DNA of 64,000 nucleotides from Limonium bicolor (taxonomy: Eukaryota > Streptophyta > Magnoliopsida > Caryophyllales > Plumbaginaceae): the NCBI GenBank assembly GCA_023374045.1, contig CM041776.1, positions 319,325,925 to 319,389,924 on the forward strand, read 5' to 3'. The position numbers were made by a program, and so were the translations under genes. Below are positions 1 to 11,900 of the stretch, piece after piece. Under the pieces are notes generated by a model. That model saw nothing but the letters and a program-made list of their open reading frames with translations. It had not been told where the DNA came from and did no database searches. Positions within the stretch are counted from its first letter, which is position 1. Each line of letters begins with the position of its first letter.

Positions 1-1455
1 GTTAATGAGGTAGTTTTACTTCAAAAAGATGGAGAGGCTTCTAAGCAATTAGGGAGAAAGAGAAAGATGGATGTGGTGGAGTTTGACTCCTCTTTTTTGA
101 AGAGTTTTTGGCTAGGAAGGAGTTATAAGAAGCTACTAAGAAAGGCAAGAATGGTTTGGGTGCTACTTCTAGAGGCAACTCTGGGGGAATCCTAGGGAAG
201 CCTAGCATAATGTTTCTATTAGTTGTGAACAGTCGGGGCCTTGGTGATCCTCGTGCAGTTTGTTGGGTCCTAGACTTGGTCCACGACGAATCATCTGGTT
301 TGGTCTCTTTGTCAGAATCTAAGTTTGCCAGTTTTGAAATGCAGTCTTTTAGGAGTTGGATGTGTTCTTTTAACTAGGTTGCAGGGGATAGTTATGATAG
401 AAGGGGTGGAGTTACGCTCTATTTGGAAGATGATATCGATAATTCTCTTTTGAGTTATTCTGAGAGGCATGTTGATTGTCTCATTACAGATGGTTTGGGT
501 AACCATTGGTGGATGGCGAGTGTTTACATTAGGCTAACCCTTCTGCATATTGGAAAACTTGGTATTGCGTGGTATGGGGGCGAGTTCGTGGCTTGTTTTG
601 GGGGGTTTTAATGAAGTGCTACGGTTATGAGTAGAGAGGGAGGCGTGTGAGGCCTAGGCATTGGATGGATGTTGGTTTAGTTAAGGTGGAGTTCACCTAT
701 TCTAAAAGCATGAGGGGTAGTTGGAATACAAATAGTTTGCTAGATAGATTCTTGTGTAATGACGATTGGCTTTTGATCTTCCCTCATGCTAGGAACTATC
801 ATCTGCTTTGGGGGTAGTTTATCAAGCTTGTGTTGCATCCTCCTCTTCATCAAGGTTTGAAACCTTTTTTCAGTTTGAGAATTATTGGGCCTATGATGAG
901 GATTGTAGAGCTCTTTTTCATTGGGTTTGGATTGTTGGTAATCTTGCTTGTTGGGGTTATTAGATAAAATTTGTGGCATGTGGTGTTGAGCTACATTGTA
1001 AGGTTAGGCAGAAGATAAGGGCAGAGATGGAGGTTGTTTAGAAAGTTAAGAAGGAGATGAATGCAATGGCCTCAGGTGCTCCAACCGAGGATAACCTGCG
1101 TACTTGGGGTAGCTTGTCATGACAGTTGGATTGTTTACTCTACAAGGATAAGATATGGTGCCAGCGATTCAGGAAATTGTGGTTATCCGAGGAATATAGG
1201 AATACCTGTTTCTTTTTCTAGCTAGAGCCTGAAGGAATGCAGCTCATTATTTGCTAGGAGATGATGGTGTGATGGTGTCTAATTGGGATGATATTGAAGG
1301 GGTGGCTAGGGGGTATTTCCAAGGTCTTTTTTCTTCTAACAACCTAGAGCCTAATTACCACTTGCTTGCTTATGTAGGGGGACAAGTGCATGAGAAGATG
1401 TTTGTAGTCATTGGTGCTTCTTACATAAGGGAGGAGATCATGCATGTGCTCTATG
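1..1455 (+). pseudogene. LINE fragment, ORF1 tail plus ORF2 endonuclease and connector (plus strand)
   Basis: Decayed plant L1-type LINE. Around 200-360 the translation reads like the start of an APE-type endonuclease (NSRGLGDPRAV, then a LSESKF motif). Around 420-620 it resembles the central endonuclease, ending in a degenerate GGFNEV-like motif at 598-612. Around 730-790 LLDRF and LIFPHARNYH match the endonuclease end. The connector at 1251-1455 (WDDIEGVARGYFQGLF) leads into the first residues of the reverse transcriptase domain (REEIMHVL). Several frameshifts and stops break it, so it cannot make protein. The start lies outside the window. At about 1455 it stops abruptly against an oppositely oriented LINE, without a poly-A tail or LINE 3' end. 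Confidence 0.8.
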
Positions 1456-1742
1456 TGAGCCCAAGTACATCCCAAAACCGGTCCCCTCCCTTGTGTTAAA
1501 AATGTGAACAATTGCATTATGGAGATTAGTTGGAACACCAGAGGAGAACATGATCCCTGATTTCTGATGATTAATACATTGCCCTGAGCACTACTAAAAT
1601 CATCAACTATCTCAGACATTATTTGTGCATTTTTATCAGAAGCTTGGCCGAAAAGGAGGCAATCATCAGCAAAAAAATGACTTGTAACTTGTTGATTAAG
1701 AAAATTCAGAGTGAAGCCTTTCAAAGTCCTAACATCACATGC
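1456..1742 (-). pseudogene. LINE ORF2, reverse transcriptase catalytic end
   Basis: Reads on from 7405 after removal of the inserted element at 1743-7404. It contains SHFFADDCLLFGQA, where FADD is the RT active-site motif of plant LINEs, then a helix like IMSEIVDDFSSAQG. After a frameshift, FSSGVP- and YLGLT-like motifs follow up to about 1460. The sequence stops there, so the thumb, RNase H and 3' end are gone. The CATGC at 1738-1742 is the left copy of the TSD of the inserted LTR element. Confidence 0.78.
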
Positions 1743-3179
1743 TGCTAACTAAGAATTTGTAGGGAAAAACTATATACTAAAATGAACAAAAATAATGAAA
1801 GAATCCTACAACTCAAATACGGGTAGCAAAAATTCCCGGTCGGAATAAAGAGTGAGTAAATTATGACCAGAAGTATCGAACCCTAGGGACTTAGTAGAAA
1901 ATTAGTCCTAAGCCTAGTAATTACCTAATTCTAATAAGGGGGAAAATTGATAATGAACATTAATTCAAATTAAGGAATTTATCTAATTAACTAATTAAGT
2001 GGTTAATTACTACGAATTACTCCTTAGTTCGGAACAACAATCCATATAAAACAAGTATGATCACCAATTTAAACTCACAAGTCTCGAATTAACCAGTTTC
2101 TGAATACGCCGGATGCAATGCCGGATAGAGGCTGCACGACACATTCAAGGATTTGAATGCGCCGGACACAAACCACCCAGCAATGGATCCGGCAAAGACA
2201 AAAGTTCAACATTGTTTATCAGTTTCGAATCCGAAACATACACTCACTTCCTATTATCGAATCCAGCAAATTTTATGCCAATAAACAAACCAGAAAGTGA
2301 AGAATACAATGGTTAATTCAAAATCCTAATTATTATCTCCTACTGCATAGAAGACAAAGGCAAGGATTCCCTAGAGATTCTCAACCTATTCTGCCTTTGT
2401 TTTGGTTGACAAAAGAAGAATTTTGAAGGTTAGAAGATTAACTCAATCTATTTGCATCAAGAACAAAAATCTAAGTGAAACTTGTAATTTTATATAAAGT
2501 GATCAACCATGTCTTACAAGGACCATCATTTCCAACCTAGAAGTACAAAGAAACCCTACTGAATCATCTATAAAAATGGAAGAAGAATACAAGAGGAGAA
2601 GGGAATTGATCTAGCCTTAACCAATTGGAGAATTCTTCTTCTTCTTGATGGATGATCTTGTAGATCTTCTTTGGCAGCAACAGAACCGGTTTCGTGGAGT
2701 TTAAATGTGTAGAAATGAAGTGTAAGGTGTGGTGAAAGTGTAGACTCTCAGCCTATTTATAAGCATCAAGTCCTTCTTGTGCCGGGAGTCATGCCGGATT
2801 AATTGTATCCGGCACCACGTGTTTCCTAACGGTCAAAACCACCCAATCCCGCGAAACGGTGCTGATGTCGGATCAGTTGTACCCGGCATCGTACCCGGCA
2901 GCAGTTGTTTGGGTAGAACATACCCGGCACTGCGTCCGGCATCACCCTTGTTCTGCTTCTTCCTCTTGCCGGGTGTTAAGCTCACGGCATCAAACCCGAC
3001 ATTACTTCACTCCTTGGATTAAGAATTGATTCCTTGCATGAAAATACAACAACATAAGTCCGAACTTACAAAATGAACTTTATACAAAATATAACATAAA
3101 TACTAGCTATTTCATACTTATTTTGACTAAATATCTTATAATTGTAGCTCATAAAACATGATAAGTCTGAGGCTTATCA
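1743..3179 (-). repeat. 3' LTR (by coding direction) of the gag-only element
   Basis: 1437 bp, directly repeated at 5909-7404. The 59-bp length difference from the other LTR is fully explained: 51 bases present near 7095-7145 are missing here after position 2911, and an 8-base gaaagaat duplication in the other copy is single here. Substitutions between the LTRs are largely C/T and G/A, several at CG sites. At least ten CCGGC/GCCGG motifs occur between 2105 and 2985. Confidence 0.88.
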
Positions 3180-4442
3180 AGGCCCTACACTTACCTTTTG
3201 CTAGTCCTCGAGCAAAACTTAATTAGAAAAGAATAATTGCTTATGCACAAAACAAATAACTTAAATAATGACAACTAGATAAATCTTTCATAACTACTTG
3301 ACTCTGATTCACAAGCATCACTTAATCTTTCTTATTCTATCAAAAACATACTAATGGGTATAAAATAAAATATTCAATTTCAAAAACCGTTCAAAAACTC
3401 TTGGGCTATTTTTGTATAAGGGATTTTGTAGTCTTTCCTTTTTCCGGTTTCCAACATTCAACCCTATTTTTCAAGGGTTTCTGAATGTGGCCAAGACCCT
3501 CATAAATGATCTGCATGACTCAGCCCTATTTTTCAAGAGTTTCTAAGTCTGACCATGAATTTTTTTATTTAGAATGGGGAATTTAGTAGAAAACCAAAGG
3601 AAAAACTCTCGAGTGTTTCTTTTATTCTAAGGCAATTGTTGCAACCCCATAGAATATAATGCTTCTTTTCTTTTCTTTTTTGTAAGAGGATTCTTCTTTT
3701 TTTGTATACTTTTTTTCTTCTTTCTTTTTCTTTTTTTTTCTTTTTTTCTTTTTTTTTCATACACAATCCCTATTTAAAATTTTTACCCAAAAAGAATTCT
3801 CACCATTTCGAAAAAAGAAAAGAAAATATTACCTAGAAGTAAATCAGAGATAAGAAAATAGGGAACATGCAAAAAGCTTGGTAAAACATTGATAAGATTT
3901 CAACTTACCATATTAAGTATACTACTACTATTATTTCCAAAAAAAATTCATCCTTTTGTTTTTATTCATCTTTTTTTTGAAGGGGGAACCCCTACCCTAC
4001 ACTTGGCAGGAACACTGACCCCAGTGTTTTTAAAAAATAATACGACAAGAAATTGAAAGAAAATTGAAAGAACAATGTCTTAACATGAATAGAAATACTC
4101 CTCATATTATGGCAGATGGTAGAATGCCCAACACTTGTGATGAGCCAATGATTGGAGTTGTTCACAGCAGAATTCAACAACAATAAGGTCAACTGAAATC
4201 AAAACTCATAAAGTGTCAAGCTTCCATAATACAGGGTAAGAAGAGAGTAGTTAACCATTAAGCATACATGAAAAATATAAAGGAAATAACATAAAGAAAG
4301 AAAATGAAAGTAGAGTAAAAATAGAAAGAGTGAGAAAGAACTAGATAGCCGCCGCCGGTGTGGATGAAGGTGGTGGTGAGGACGAGTCAGAAGGAGCCTA
4401 TGAGGAGTCTGAAAGGCTGGAAGAGCTAGGGGTAGGAAGACC
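3180..4442 (-). other. Non-coding 3' part of the gag-only element
   Basis: No gene is supported. The part next to the LTR (3180-3215) reads on the minus strand as CTCGAGGACTAGCAAAAGG followed by a purine-rich tract running into the LTR start TGATAAG, a plausible polypurine tract. The segment 3560-3770 is a T-rich tract giving lysine-rich artefacts on the minus strand. A tandem-like pair near 3440-3560 repeats ccctatttttcaagggttt. Confidence 0.5.
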
Positions 4443-5870
4443 TTACTTTTTCGCCTCCTTGCGGGCTTTCCTCTTCTTCTTATCCCTCTTGAGAAGACTC
4501 TTGAAAAAGGCCTTCATCGAACACTCCATCGTCTTCTTCAGCTTCTTCCTATCGTCTGCCCTGGATCGGTCGAGTCTGTCAACTGCTAGCATAAATCGGT
4601 CATCTACTCGCCGCTCATGCTCCTCCTGGCGCTGGGCGACCTGCTCCTGAAATACCTGTTGACCTACGGCCATCTCCTACTGGCGCTGCTCCACTGCCTC
4701 AAACCGGCTGGTGACCTCAGAACGATACCCCTCATAGCTAGCCCGGAAGGCCTCATAATCGGTCCAGGTATCCTGCTGAGACTGGCGGTAGACATCAAAA
4801 AACTGCCGCTACTGATCGAGGGTCTGCTGAAAATGGTCCATCCTCTCATAAAGGGGACCCAAGTCAGGAGCGAGGGCAGAAGGCTGAGGAGTGGAGGAGG
4901 AAGGTGGGGGTAGCACCAACTGGGGCTCATCTCCCTGATAGCTCGGGTAGTCCTGAGCAGTGGCATTGGCCCTAGGCCTCTACGCTGAAGGGACGTACCG
5001 GTACTCTCCCGGTGCAGACTCGCAAAACCACCATCGCCGAATGAGAGCGAGGTCGATGAGGAAGGACTCATGGTGATACTGTAGACCCCGTGGAATCTTA
5101 TCCTCCCTCAGAGTCTGAATGATATGGTGATGAAGTAGCATTGGGAAGACAGGGCGCTGAGTATCTTTATGAAGAATCGCCCGAACCAACTGAGCAAACA
5201 TTAGTCGGTGTACCATAAATCGAGCTGCAACATCACTCTGTAGTGGCCCATGAAGGTACTTAAGGAGGGCACAATCCATGTCATTAAGCTCGTCATACTT
5301 ACAGGGCCTAATGTTATGCCTAATAATCTCCATGGCCACTTTAAGTTGTAGGTCAGTGATGAAGGTAATAGGGATCACAGGGCGAGCTTTGGTATGGGCC
5401 CGATCCATATATCGGGTCTGTGATCCAAACTGAGAAATAATAGCAGAATGGGCAGTGGCCAGGTACTGCCTAGTAAATGAGCTCTGCCTTGGGTCATAAG
5501 CTATGCTATGCCGTCTGCTATGCTATGAGGTGTAATCAAAATACGAGTACAAGAAACGTAAGAGCGGATCTGTACCTCAGAGACTTGGGGTGGCCCAAGG
5601 AACTCAGTATTAGCATAAAATTCACGTACCAGGTTGGCATAGAAGTGCCTCTGACCGATCTCCAGTAATCCCATCCAGCCATGCCTCTGGATGGGGGAGG
5701 TGATCTGAGACAACTGGCTCACTGTCTGATCAATGCGCCGCTCCTAGACACACTTGCCCTTCTGCTTAGACTGATTGTAATAGCGGGCGGCCTCAGCGCT
5801 GACAAACCCATCTGCATCAAACTGCGGGTCCTCCTGGATACGGGAAGGTAGGGGATGAGGAGTCCCGAAG
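4443..5870 (-). pseudogene. Gag-like 'putative plant transposon protein' ORF, broken
   Basis: Minus-strand reading of about 475 codons. The first part (5870-5501) contains FVSAEAARYYNQSK and then LVREFYAN, the signature I associate with the 'putative plant transposon protein' domain common in gag-only LTR elements. A frameshift near 5500, in a locally duplicated atgctatg stretch, leads into 5408-4982, a helical domain rich in basic and hydrophobic residues (LKYLHGPLQSDVAARFMVHR). The C-terminal part to 4443 is glutamine- and charge-rich and probably coiled-coil, ending in a lysine/arginine-rich tail. In-frame TAG stops lie at 5746, 4982, 4811 and 4679 (first base on the minus strand). A gag role is inferred from position and composition; no zinc knuckle was found. 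Confidence 0.68.
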
Positions 5871-5908
5871 TCGTCTAGCTCAGAATTTGTAGGGAAAAAC
5901 TAAGAATT

Positions 5909-7404
5909 TGCTAACTTAGAATTTGTAGGGAAAAACTATATACTAAAATGAACAAAAATAATGAAAGAATGAAAGAATCCTACAACTCAAATACGGGTAG
6001 CAAAAATTCCCGGTCGGAATAAAGAGTGAGAAAATTACGACCAGAAGTATCGAACCTTAGGGACTTAGTAGAAAATTAGTCATAAGCCTAGTAATTACCT
6101 AATTCTAATAAGGGGGAAAATTGTTAATGAACATTAATTCAAATTAAGGAATTTATCTAATTAACTAATTAAGTGGTTAATTACTACGAACTACTCCTTA
6201 GTTCGGAATAACAATCCATATAAAAAAAGTATGATCACCAATTTAAACTCACAAGTCTCGAATTAACCAGTTTCTGAATGCGCCGGATGCAATGCCGGAT
6301 AGAGGCTGCACGGCACATTCAAGGATTTGAATGCGTCGGACACTAACCACCAGGCAATGGATCTGGCAAAGACAAAAGTTCAACATTGTTTATCAGTTTC
6401 AAATCTGAAACATACATTCACTTCCTATTATCGAATCCAGCAAATTTTATGCCAATAAACGAACCAGAAAGTGGAGAATACAATGGTTAATTCAAAATCC
6501 TAATTATTATCTCCTAATGCATAGAAGACAAAGGCAAGGTTTCCTTAGAGATTCTCAACCTATTCTGCCTTTGTTTTGGTTGACAAAAGAAGAATTTTGA
6601 AGGTTAGAAGATAAACTCAATCTATTTGCATCAAGAACAAAAATCTAAGTGAAACTTGTAATTTTATTTAAAGTGATCAACCATGTCTTACAAGGACCAT
6701 CATTTCCAACCTAGGAGTACAAAGAAACCCTACTGAATCATCTACAAAAATGGAAGAAGAATACAAGAGGAGAAGGGAATTGATCTAGCCTTAACCAATT
6801 GGAGAATTCTTCTTCTTCTTGATGAATGATCTTGTAGATCTTCTTTGGCAGCAACAGAACCAGTTTCGTGGAGTTTAAATGTGTAGAAATGAAGTGTAAG
6901 GTGTAGTGAAAGTGTAGACTCTCGGCCTATTTATAAGCATCAAGTCCTTCTTGTGCCGGGAGTCATGCCGGATTAATTATATCCGGCACCACATATTTCC
7001 TAATGGTCGAAACCACCCCATCCCGCTAAACGGTGCTGATGCCAGATCAGTTGTACTCGGCATTGTACCCGGCATCAGTTGTTTGGGTAACGGTAAGTAA
7101 CCGTTGTCTGTTGGCGAACCGTCCTCACTGGTGCCGGCTAGAACATACCCGGCACTACGTCCGACATCACCCTTGTTCTGCTCCTTCCTCTTGCCGGGTG
7201 TTAAACTCACGGCATCAAACCCGACATTACTTTACTCCTTGGATGAAGAATTGATTCCTTGCACGAAAATACAACAACATAAGTCCGAACTTATAAAATG
7301 AACTTTATACGAAATATAACATAAATACTAGCTATTTCATACTTATTTTGACTAAATATCTTATAATTGTAGCTCATAAAACATGATAAGTCTGAGGCTT
7401 ATCA
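5909..7404 (-). repeat. 5' LTR (by coding direction) of the gag-only element
   Basis: 1496 bp, matching 1743-3179 along its length. It begins on the minus strand with TGATAAGCC and ends TTAGCA. Next to its inner end, 5881-5908 repeats part of the LTR terminus (agaatttgtagggaaaaact occurs at 5882 and again at 5919). This partial duplication sits exactly where the primer-binding site should be. Confidence 0.88.
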
Positions 7405-8996
7405 CATGCTAACTTAAGAGCTGAAGAAAGTACTTCCATACAGCATATGAAAAGATATGGAGATAGTCACCTTGTCTCAATCCTCTTTTTGGGTAAAATG
7501 TATAACTAGGAAAACCATTAAGAAGTATGGCCATAGAAACAGAGGTTATGCATTTACTTATCAAATTGACCCAGTTATGGTGAAAACCCATACTGCACAA
7601 AACATCTAACAAGAAAGACCACTCCACCCTGTTAAATGCTTTTGACATATCAACCCTGTCAAATGCTTTTGACATATCAACCTTAAATCCAAGGAAACAT
7701 TTTGAAACAGCTTTGGACAATCTCATTACGTGGAGGATTTCATGGGCTATAATAACATTATCTATTATTAGTCTACTAGCCACAAATGCTCCTTGGTCAC
7801 TACTAATAACATATGGCATATCATCCTTCACGGTTAACTAAAACTTTTGCAATTACTCTATAAATAGTATTACACAAAGATGAGGATGGTAATCCATAAT
7901 TGAAGTAGCTCCTTTTTTCTTTGGCAATAAGAGTATGTGAGTGTGATTAATATTGGCATGTAGAACATCAGTATTCAAGAAAGTCAATGTAGTATGCATG
8001 AAATCAGGACCAATGATATCTTAGTAAGAGTTTAAGAAGGTATTGTTCACTCCATCAGGCCCTGATGCTTTATGTGGATTCATGTCCTTCAGCGCCACAA
8101 GCACCTCCTCTCTGGTCTAGGGTTGACCCATAGTGTGATGAATCTCTGGTGAAACTCTACCTTCTACACACGCTAGTAAGTGAAAATTAGATTCAGGAGA
8201 GGTAGTTTGAAAGAGATTAAGGAAGTAACCACGCCCAATGTGCTCAATTCCATTCCAATCATTAACCCAAGTCTCATTATCATCATAAAGACCATGCACC
8301 ACATTCCTTCTAGCTCTACTTTTAAAATGGGCAAAGAAGAAAAAAGAAATCCGGTCACCTGCAGTTAACCAGAGCTGACGAGATCTTTGCCAAGCCCTAA
8401 ACTCTTCTTTGTAAAGAAGATCATCAAGTAGTCTTTGCAAAGACAGCCCGATCTCATGATTCCGTGAGGTTTCCAAGTGCAGCTCTAATTTCAGTTGCTC
8501 TACAACCTCTTTCTCCTTCCTTATTTGCTCATGACCCCACTTCTACAATTTTCGCCCACAGAGATGGACCTTCTCTATATACGCACCAACTTCAAAGGAT
8601 GGAAGAGCCTAGACTTGTTCTACTAGCCTCCGACATTCTTCTTTCAACCCAGCAGTCTTCAAAACAAAAAAGCTTTGGACCTTGACAAACTGGTGGTCTC
8701 AGAACAAGCTTCATTGGGCGATGATCAGAGCGACTCCGCCTCAGATGATAATTGATAGCGTTTGGAAACTTGGACAACCAGATATCATTAGCAATAAACC
8801 AATCTAAGCGGGTTTTACATTCCACGAACCCAGTCGCTTGTTGGAGAAGGTGTATCGCCCCCTTCCCACAAAACCTAATAGTCATGAAGTCCACATAGAC
8901 TTAAACAGCGTCTAAAGCCCACCATGTCCCTCCACTATCTTGCCTTCCTTTCATAACACTATGAGTTATACCGAACCTCATTGAAATATCCACCCA
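7405..8996 (-). pseudogene. LINE ORF2, endonuclease end to reverse transcriptase palm
   Basis: Continuation of the split LINE. The segment opens with the second half of the GDFNE-like motif (YFNEVRY). At 8894-8592 comes the endonuclease C-terminus (LDWFIANDIWLSKFPNA, then SRSDHRP). At 8476-8117 is the connector (WQRSRQLWLTAGDRISFFF, then GRGYFLNLFQ). Around 8110-7850 is a KASGPDG-type RT entry motif, and 7831-7409 holds RT palm motifs (DQGAFV, VDMSKAFDRV, RGLRQGD). A small in-frame tandem duplication repeats VDMSKAF at about 7635-7680, so the DMSKAFDRVEW motif occurs twice in a row. Stops (e.g. TAG near 8118) and frameshifts inactivate it. Confidence 0.82.
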
Positions 8997-11900
8997 TGTT
9001 AGGAAGTTATTTTTTCCGGTTTTATTTGTTAAGTGAGTAGTTGGTTTAGATTTAGTTTGTTTTAGTTTTAGTTTTGGGCCGGTTTAGCTAGTTGGGGTTA
9101 TTAAACTAAGTTGGTTTCTGAAATATCCCGAACTTAAATATGGTGATTAAATCATTCTAATATGGTATTTAAGGGCCTAATAGTGCCTAAATAATATTGG
9201 TGAAGAAAATAAAACCAAAAGAAAAGAGAAAACGCTTAAAAAGGGAAAAATGTAAAAATGAGCGTTACATAACCATAGGAGGTATGTGACCTTGAATAGG
9301 ATCCTAGATGGGTTCCTAAGGCTTAATTATGCCTAAATAAAATGTAGAAACAATTTCCAAAGAAAATGGATCCATAAAATGGATTAAAGCCGCAAACTAA
9401 CCTTAAAGCACATTTTTCGAGAAAACCAGGAAACGTGACTTTAAGCGGATTAAATAGACTCGTAAAAATTACAGTCAATCAAATATCTATAATTAAACAT
9501 TAGTGAAGATCTAGAGCCATCAAAATTAATTAAACGAGACATTCCGGAAAATGGGTTTCGGTTAGTGAATAGTGTAAAAACGGAAACTTGTGGGGGTGTT
9601 AAGTGTAATAAAACCAAAGTAAATCCCCCCTTTGCAAATAAAGAACCAGCCCTTATTGTGTGTGGATGATTTCATTCAGCCCTCTCCTCTCTTTATTCAC
9701 TCTCACTCACAAAAGGACAAAATAATAAAGTTGGGGAAAAGTAAAAAGCTTCTCTCTCCTCCCACTATTCTCTACTCTCACGTTTTTCTCCTCCCTCCAG
9801 ACTTCTCCTTCCTCCCTTGCTTGGTAATGGCGATTTAGAAAACCCCTCACAGCAGCCTCCTTCTTCTTCATTTTTGAAAGCCAAAATCAAGTCCAAATGC
9901 AAAACAAATTACACCACTAAACTCCTCTCTCTTTGGGCATCGTTTTCCATCCTTTAAAAATCAAAAATCTCCAACTCCATCTCCATGGCTGTAGCTCCCC
10001 TTGGAGCTTGAAGGTTACCATTTGGAGCTCCATCTTCTTCTTGTTGTTCTAAGGTAAGAAAGGGACTCAAAGTTCCTCTTTTTCTAGCTTTTCCTTTGTA
10101 AAATGAAAAACCCACGTTGAACCCTCATTGTTCCTTGTCCAGCCGATTTTGGTACTCCAAATAGGAGCTGAAGCCTTGTCATTTCACTACCCCACAACTT
10201 CATCTAGAAGTTCCAAGGTAATACCTCCTTAGAGTTTTATGTATTCTCTTGTAAGTTAGGGTTTAATTCTTGAGCTAGGAGATTTACTAGCTCTGTTGTG
10301 TATCCCTTGGAATGTGGCTGTAGCTTGGCCAATTTGAAATCAAGAAACAAGAAAACAAGAACTAGGAGGAAAGGAAGAACAAGAAAGGGAGAAGGAGAGA
10401 AAGGAAAAAGGAACCAAGAAAACTTAAGGTAATGAATTTACCTTTGTACAGATTTTTAAGGTTTGAGTATGGTAATTACATTGTTTTAGGATGGTGTAAT
10501 GCTACTGTAATGGTAGGAAAGAAATGGAGTATGTTAGTGTTGATTATATTGATAATTAGAAGCTTTTGAACCAAGTGAATAAAATGCTATGTGTGGGAAT
10601 TAAGTGTGTGGTAAGTGTTTAGAATTTTGTGTGAATGATGTATCTAATGAACAGGGCTGTGAATTGAGTAGTGAGCTGAATTATGTGTGTGGGCAATGTT
10701 AAAATTCTAGGGGAAACTCTGTCGAAATTTGGGTAGAAACTAGAGGACTTGATAGTGTAATTGTTAGGAAAGAACCTAGGTTGGCTAGGTGTATTTAAGA
10801 GTTGAATTGGAGTAGTTATCACCTTAGTTTGTATTAGGAAGAAGTTGTGTAGTTGAGTAGAACTAGGAATGGAATAATGTAAATTGCTTAACTAGGTAGT
10901 GCTAGATGAACAACCATTGAGTTAGAGAAAGGAAGAAAGCCAAATCTGTAGCAGCAACTTAAGGAAGAAAACTAAGTGTGAAAAGTGTGTAAAATTATCA
11001 TAGGATGAGTGATGAGTTTGATGATTGAATTAGGGTATTTTAGAGTGTCTAATTGGTGTTAAAATATGCTAGGTTATAAGTAGGAAGAATGGGGAAGAAG
11101 TTGGTAAAAGATTGAAGTTGAAATAGAATAAAAAATAAGTAAATTGAACATTACTACACTTAGTCAGAGTGTATAATCCGGTACAGAAACCCAGACCAAG
11201 CAAAAAACTAGGCGGAATGTATACGAGAAGGAGTGGTACGGGTTTACAATCCGGTACACTAACCCAGACCACCCCAAAATCAAGGCAGTAACTAATCCCG
11301 TGCATTGGTCCAGGTTTGTGAATCGGCACACAAACCCGGACCACTCTAAAATGTTACCCGAGAGTTTTCCAAAGGCTTGGTCCGGGTTTGTAACCCCGGA
11401 CACAAACCCAGACCACTCTAAAAGCTTCACATAAATTATTTTAAAGCCATTCTAAGGTGGGGATTTGTTGGGTAATGATATTATAAGGTAATTAGGACTT
11501 GTTTAATGATGTTTAGTGGTCATTAAGGGCATAAACAAGCTTGGGAAGTAATTTGAAGTAAATGACTTAAGTAAATGAGTTTGAATTACAAGAGTTAGTA
11601 ATTGTAATCGGGAAAACCTAAAGATGAGATGGGTTAGGTTAATTGTAGATAATTAACCGCCCAATCCCGTGTATGTTATAGAACCCAAATAGTCAAACTT
11701 CAAAGAAAAGTTGGAAGTCCGAGAACAATGGTGGACGTTATGATTTTCTCATGCCCTGTATGCTACCGTGGTTACCCTGATTTGTGTGTTTGGGTGTTAT
11801 GTGTGATCACCTAAATAAGATAAAATGCACGAATCGAGTTTATTGCACTTTCTCGTGCTTGTAATGTATTGTTCCTTGTTGGACTATATTTTGAACTTGA

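Larger units (their letters stand above)
1743..7404 (-). mobile_element. Non-autonomous LTR retrotransposon with a single gag-like gene (TR-GAG/LARD type)
   Basis: Two direct repeats of about 1.45 kb (1743-3179 and 5909-7404) enclose a 2.7-kb internal region. The element starts TGCTAAC and ends GGCTTATCA on the plus strand, and is flanked by CATGC at 1738-1742 and 7405-7409. The coding direction is minus: the gag-like frame runs right to left, and a purine-rich stretch after a CTCGAGGAC sequence (3180-3215, read on the minus strand) lies just inside the left LTR, as expected for a polypurine tract. No protease, integrase, RT or RNase H could be found, so it would depend on another element. 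The left end of the gag frame abuts the 5' LTR with no leader or primer-binding site visible, suggesting a deletion there. Confidence 0.85.

Noticed and set aside
1..1742. LINE 5' inversion by twin priming
   Set aside because: The two oppositely oriented parts both contain the connector region and are clearly diverged, so they come from different copies.
3560..3780. Lysine-rich minus-strand open frame
   Set aside because: It arises from a T-rich tract in non-coding element sequence; no start context or homology.
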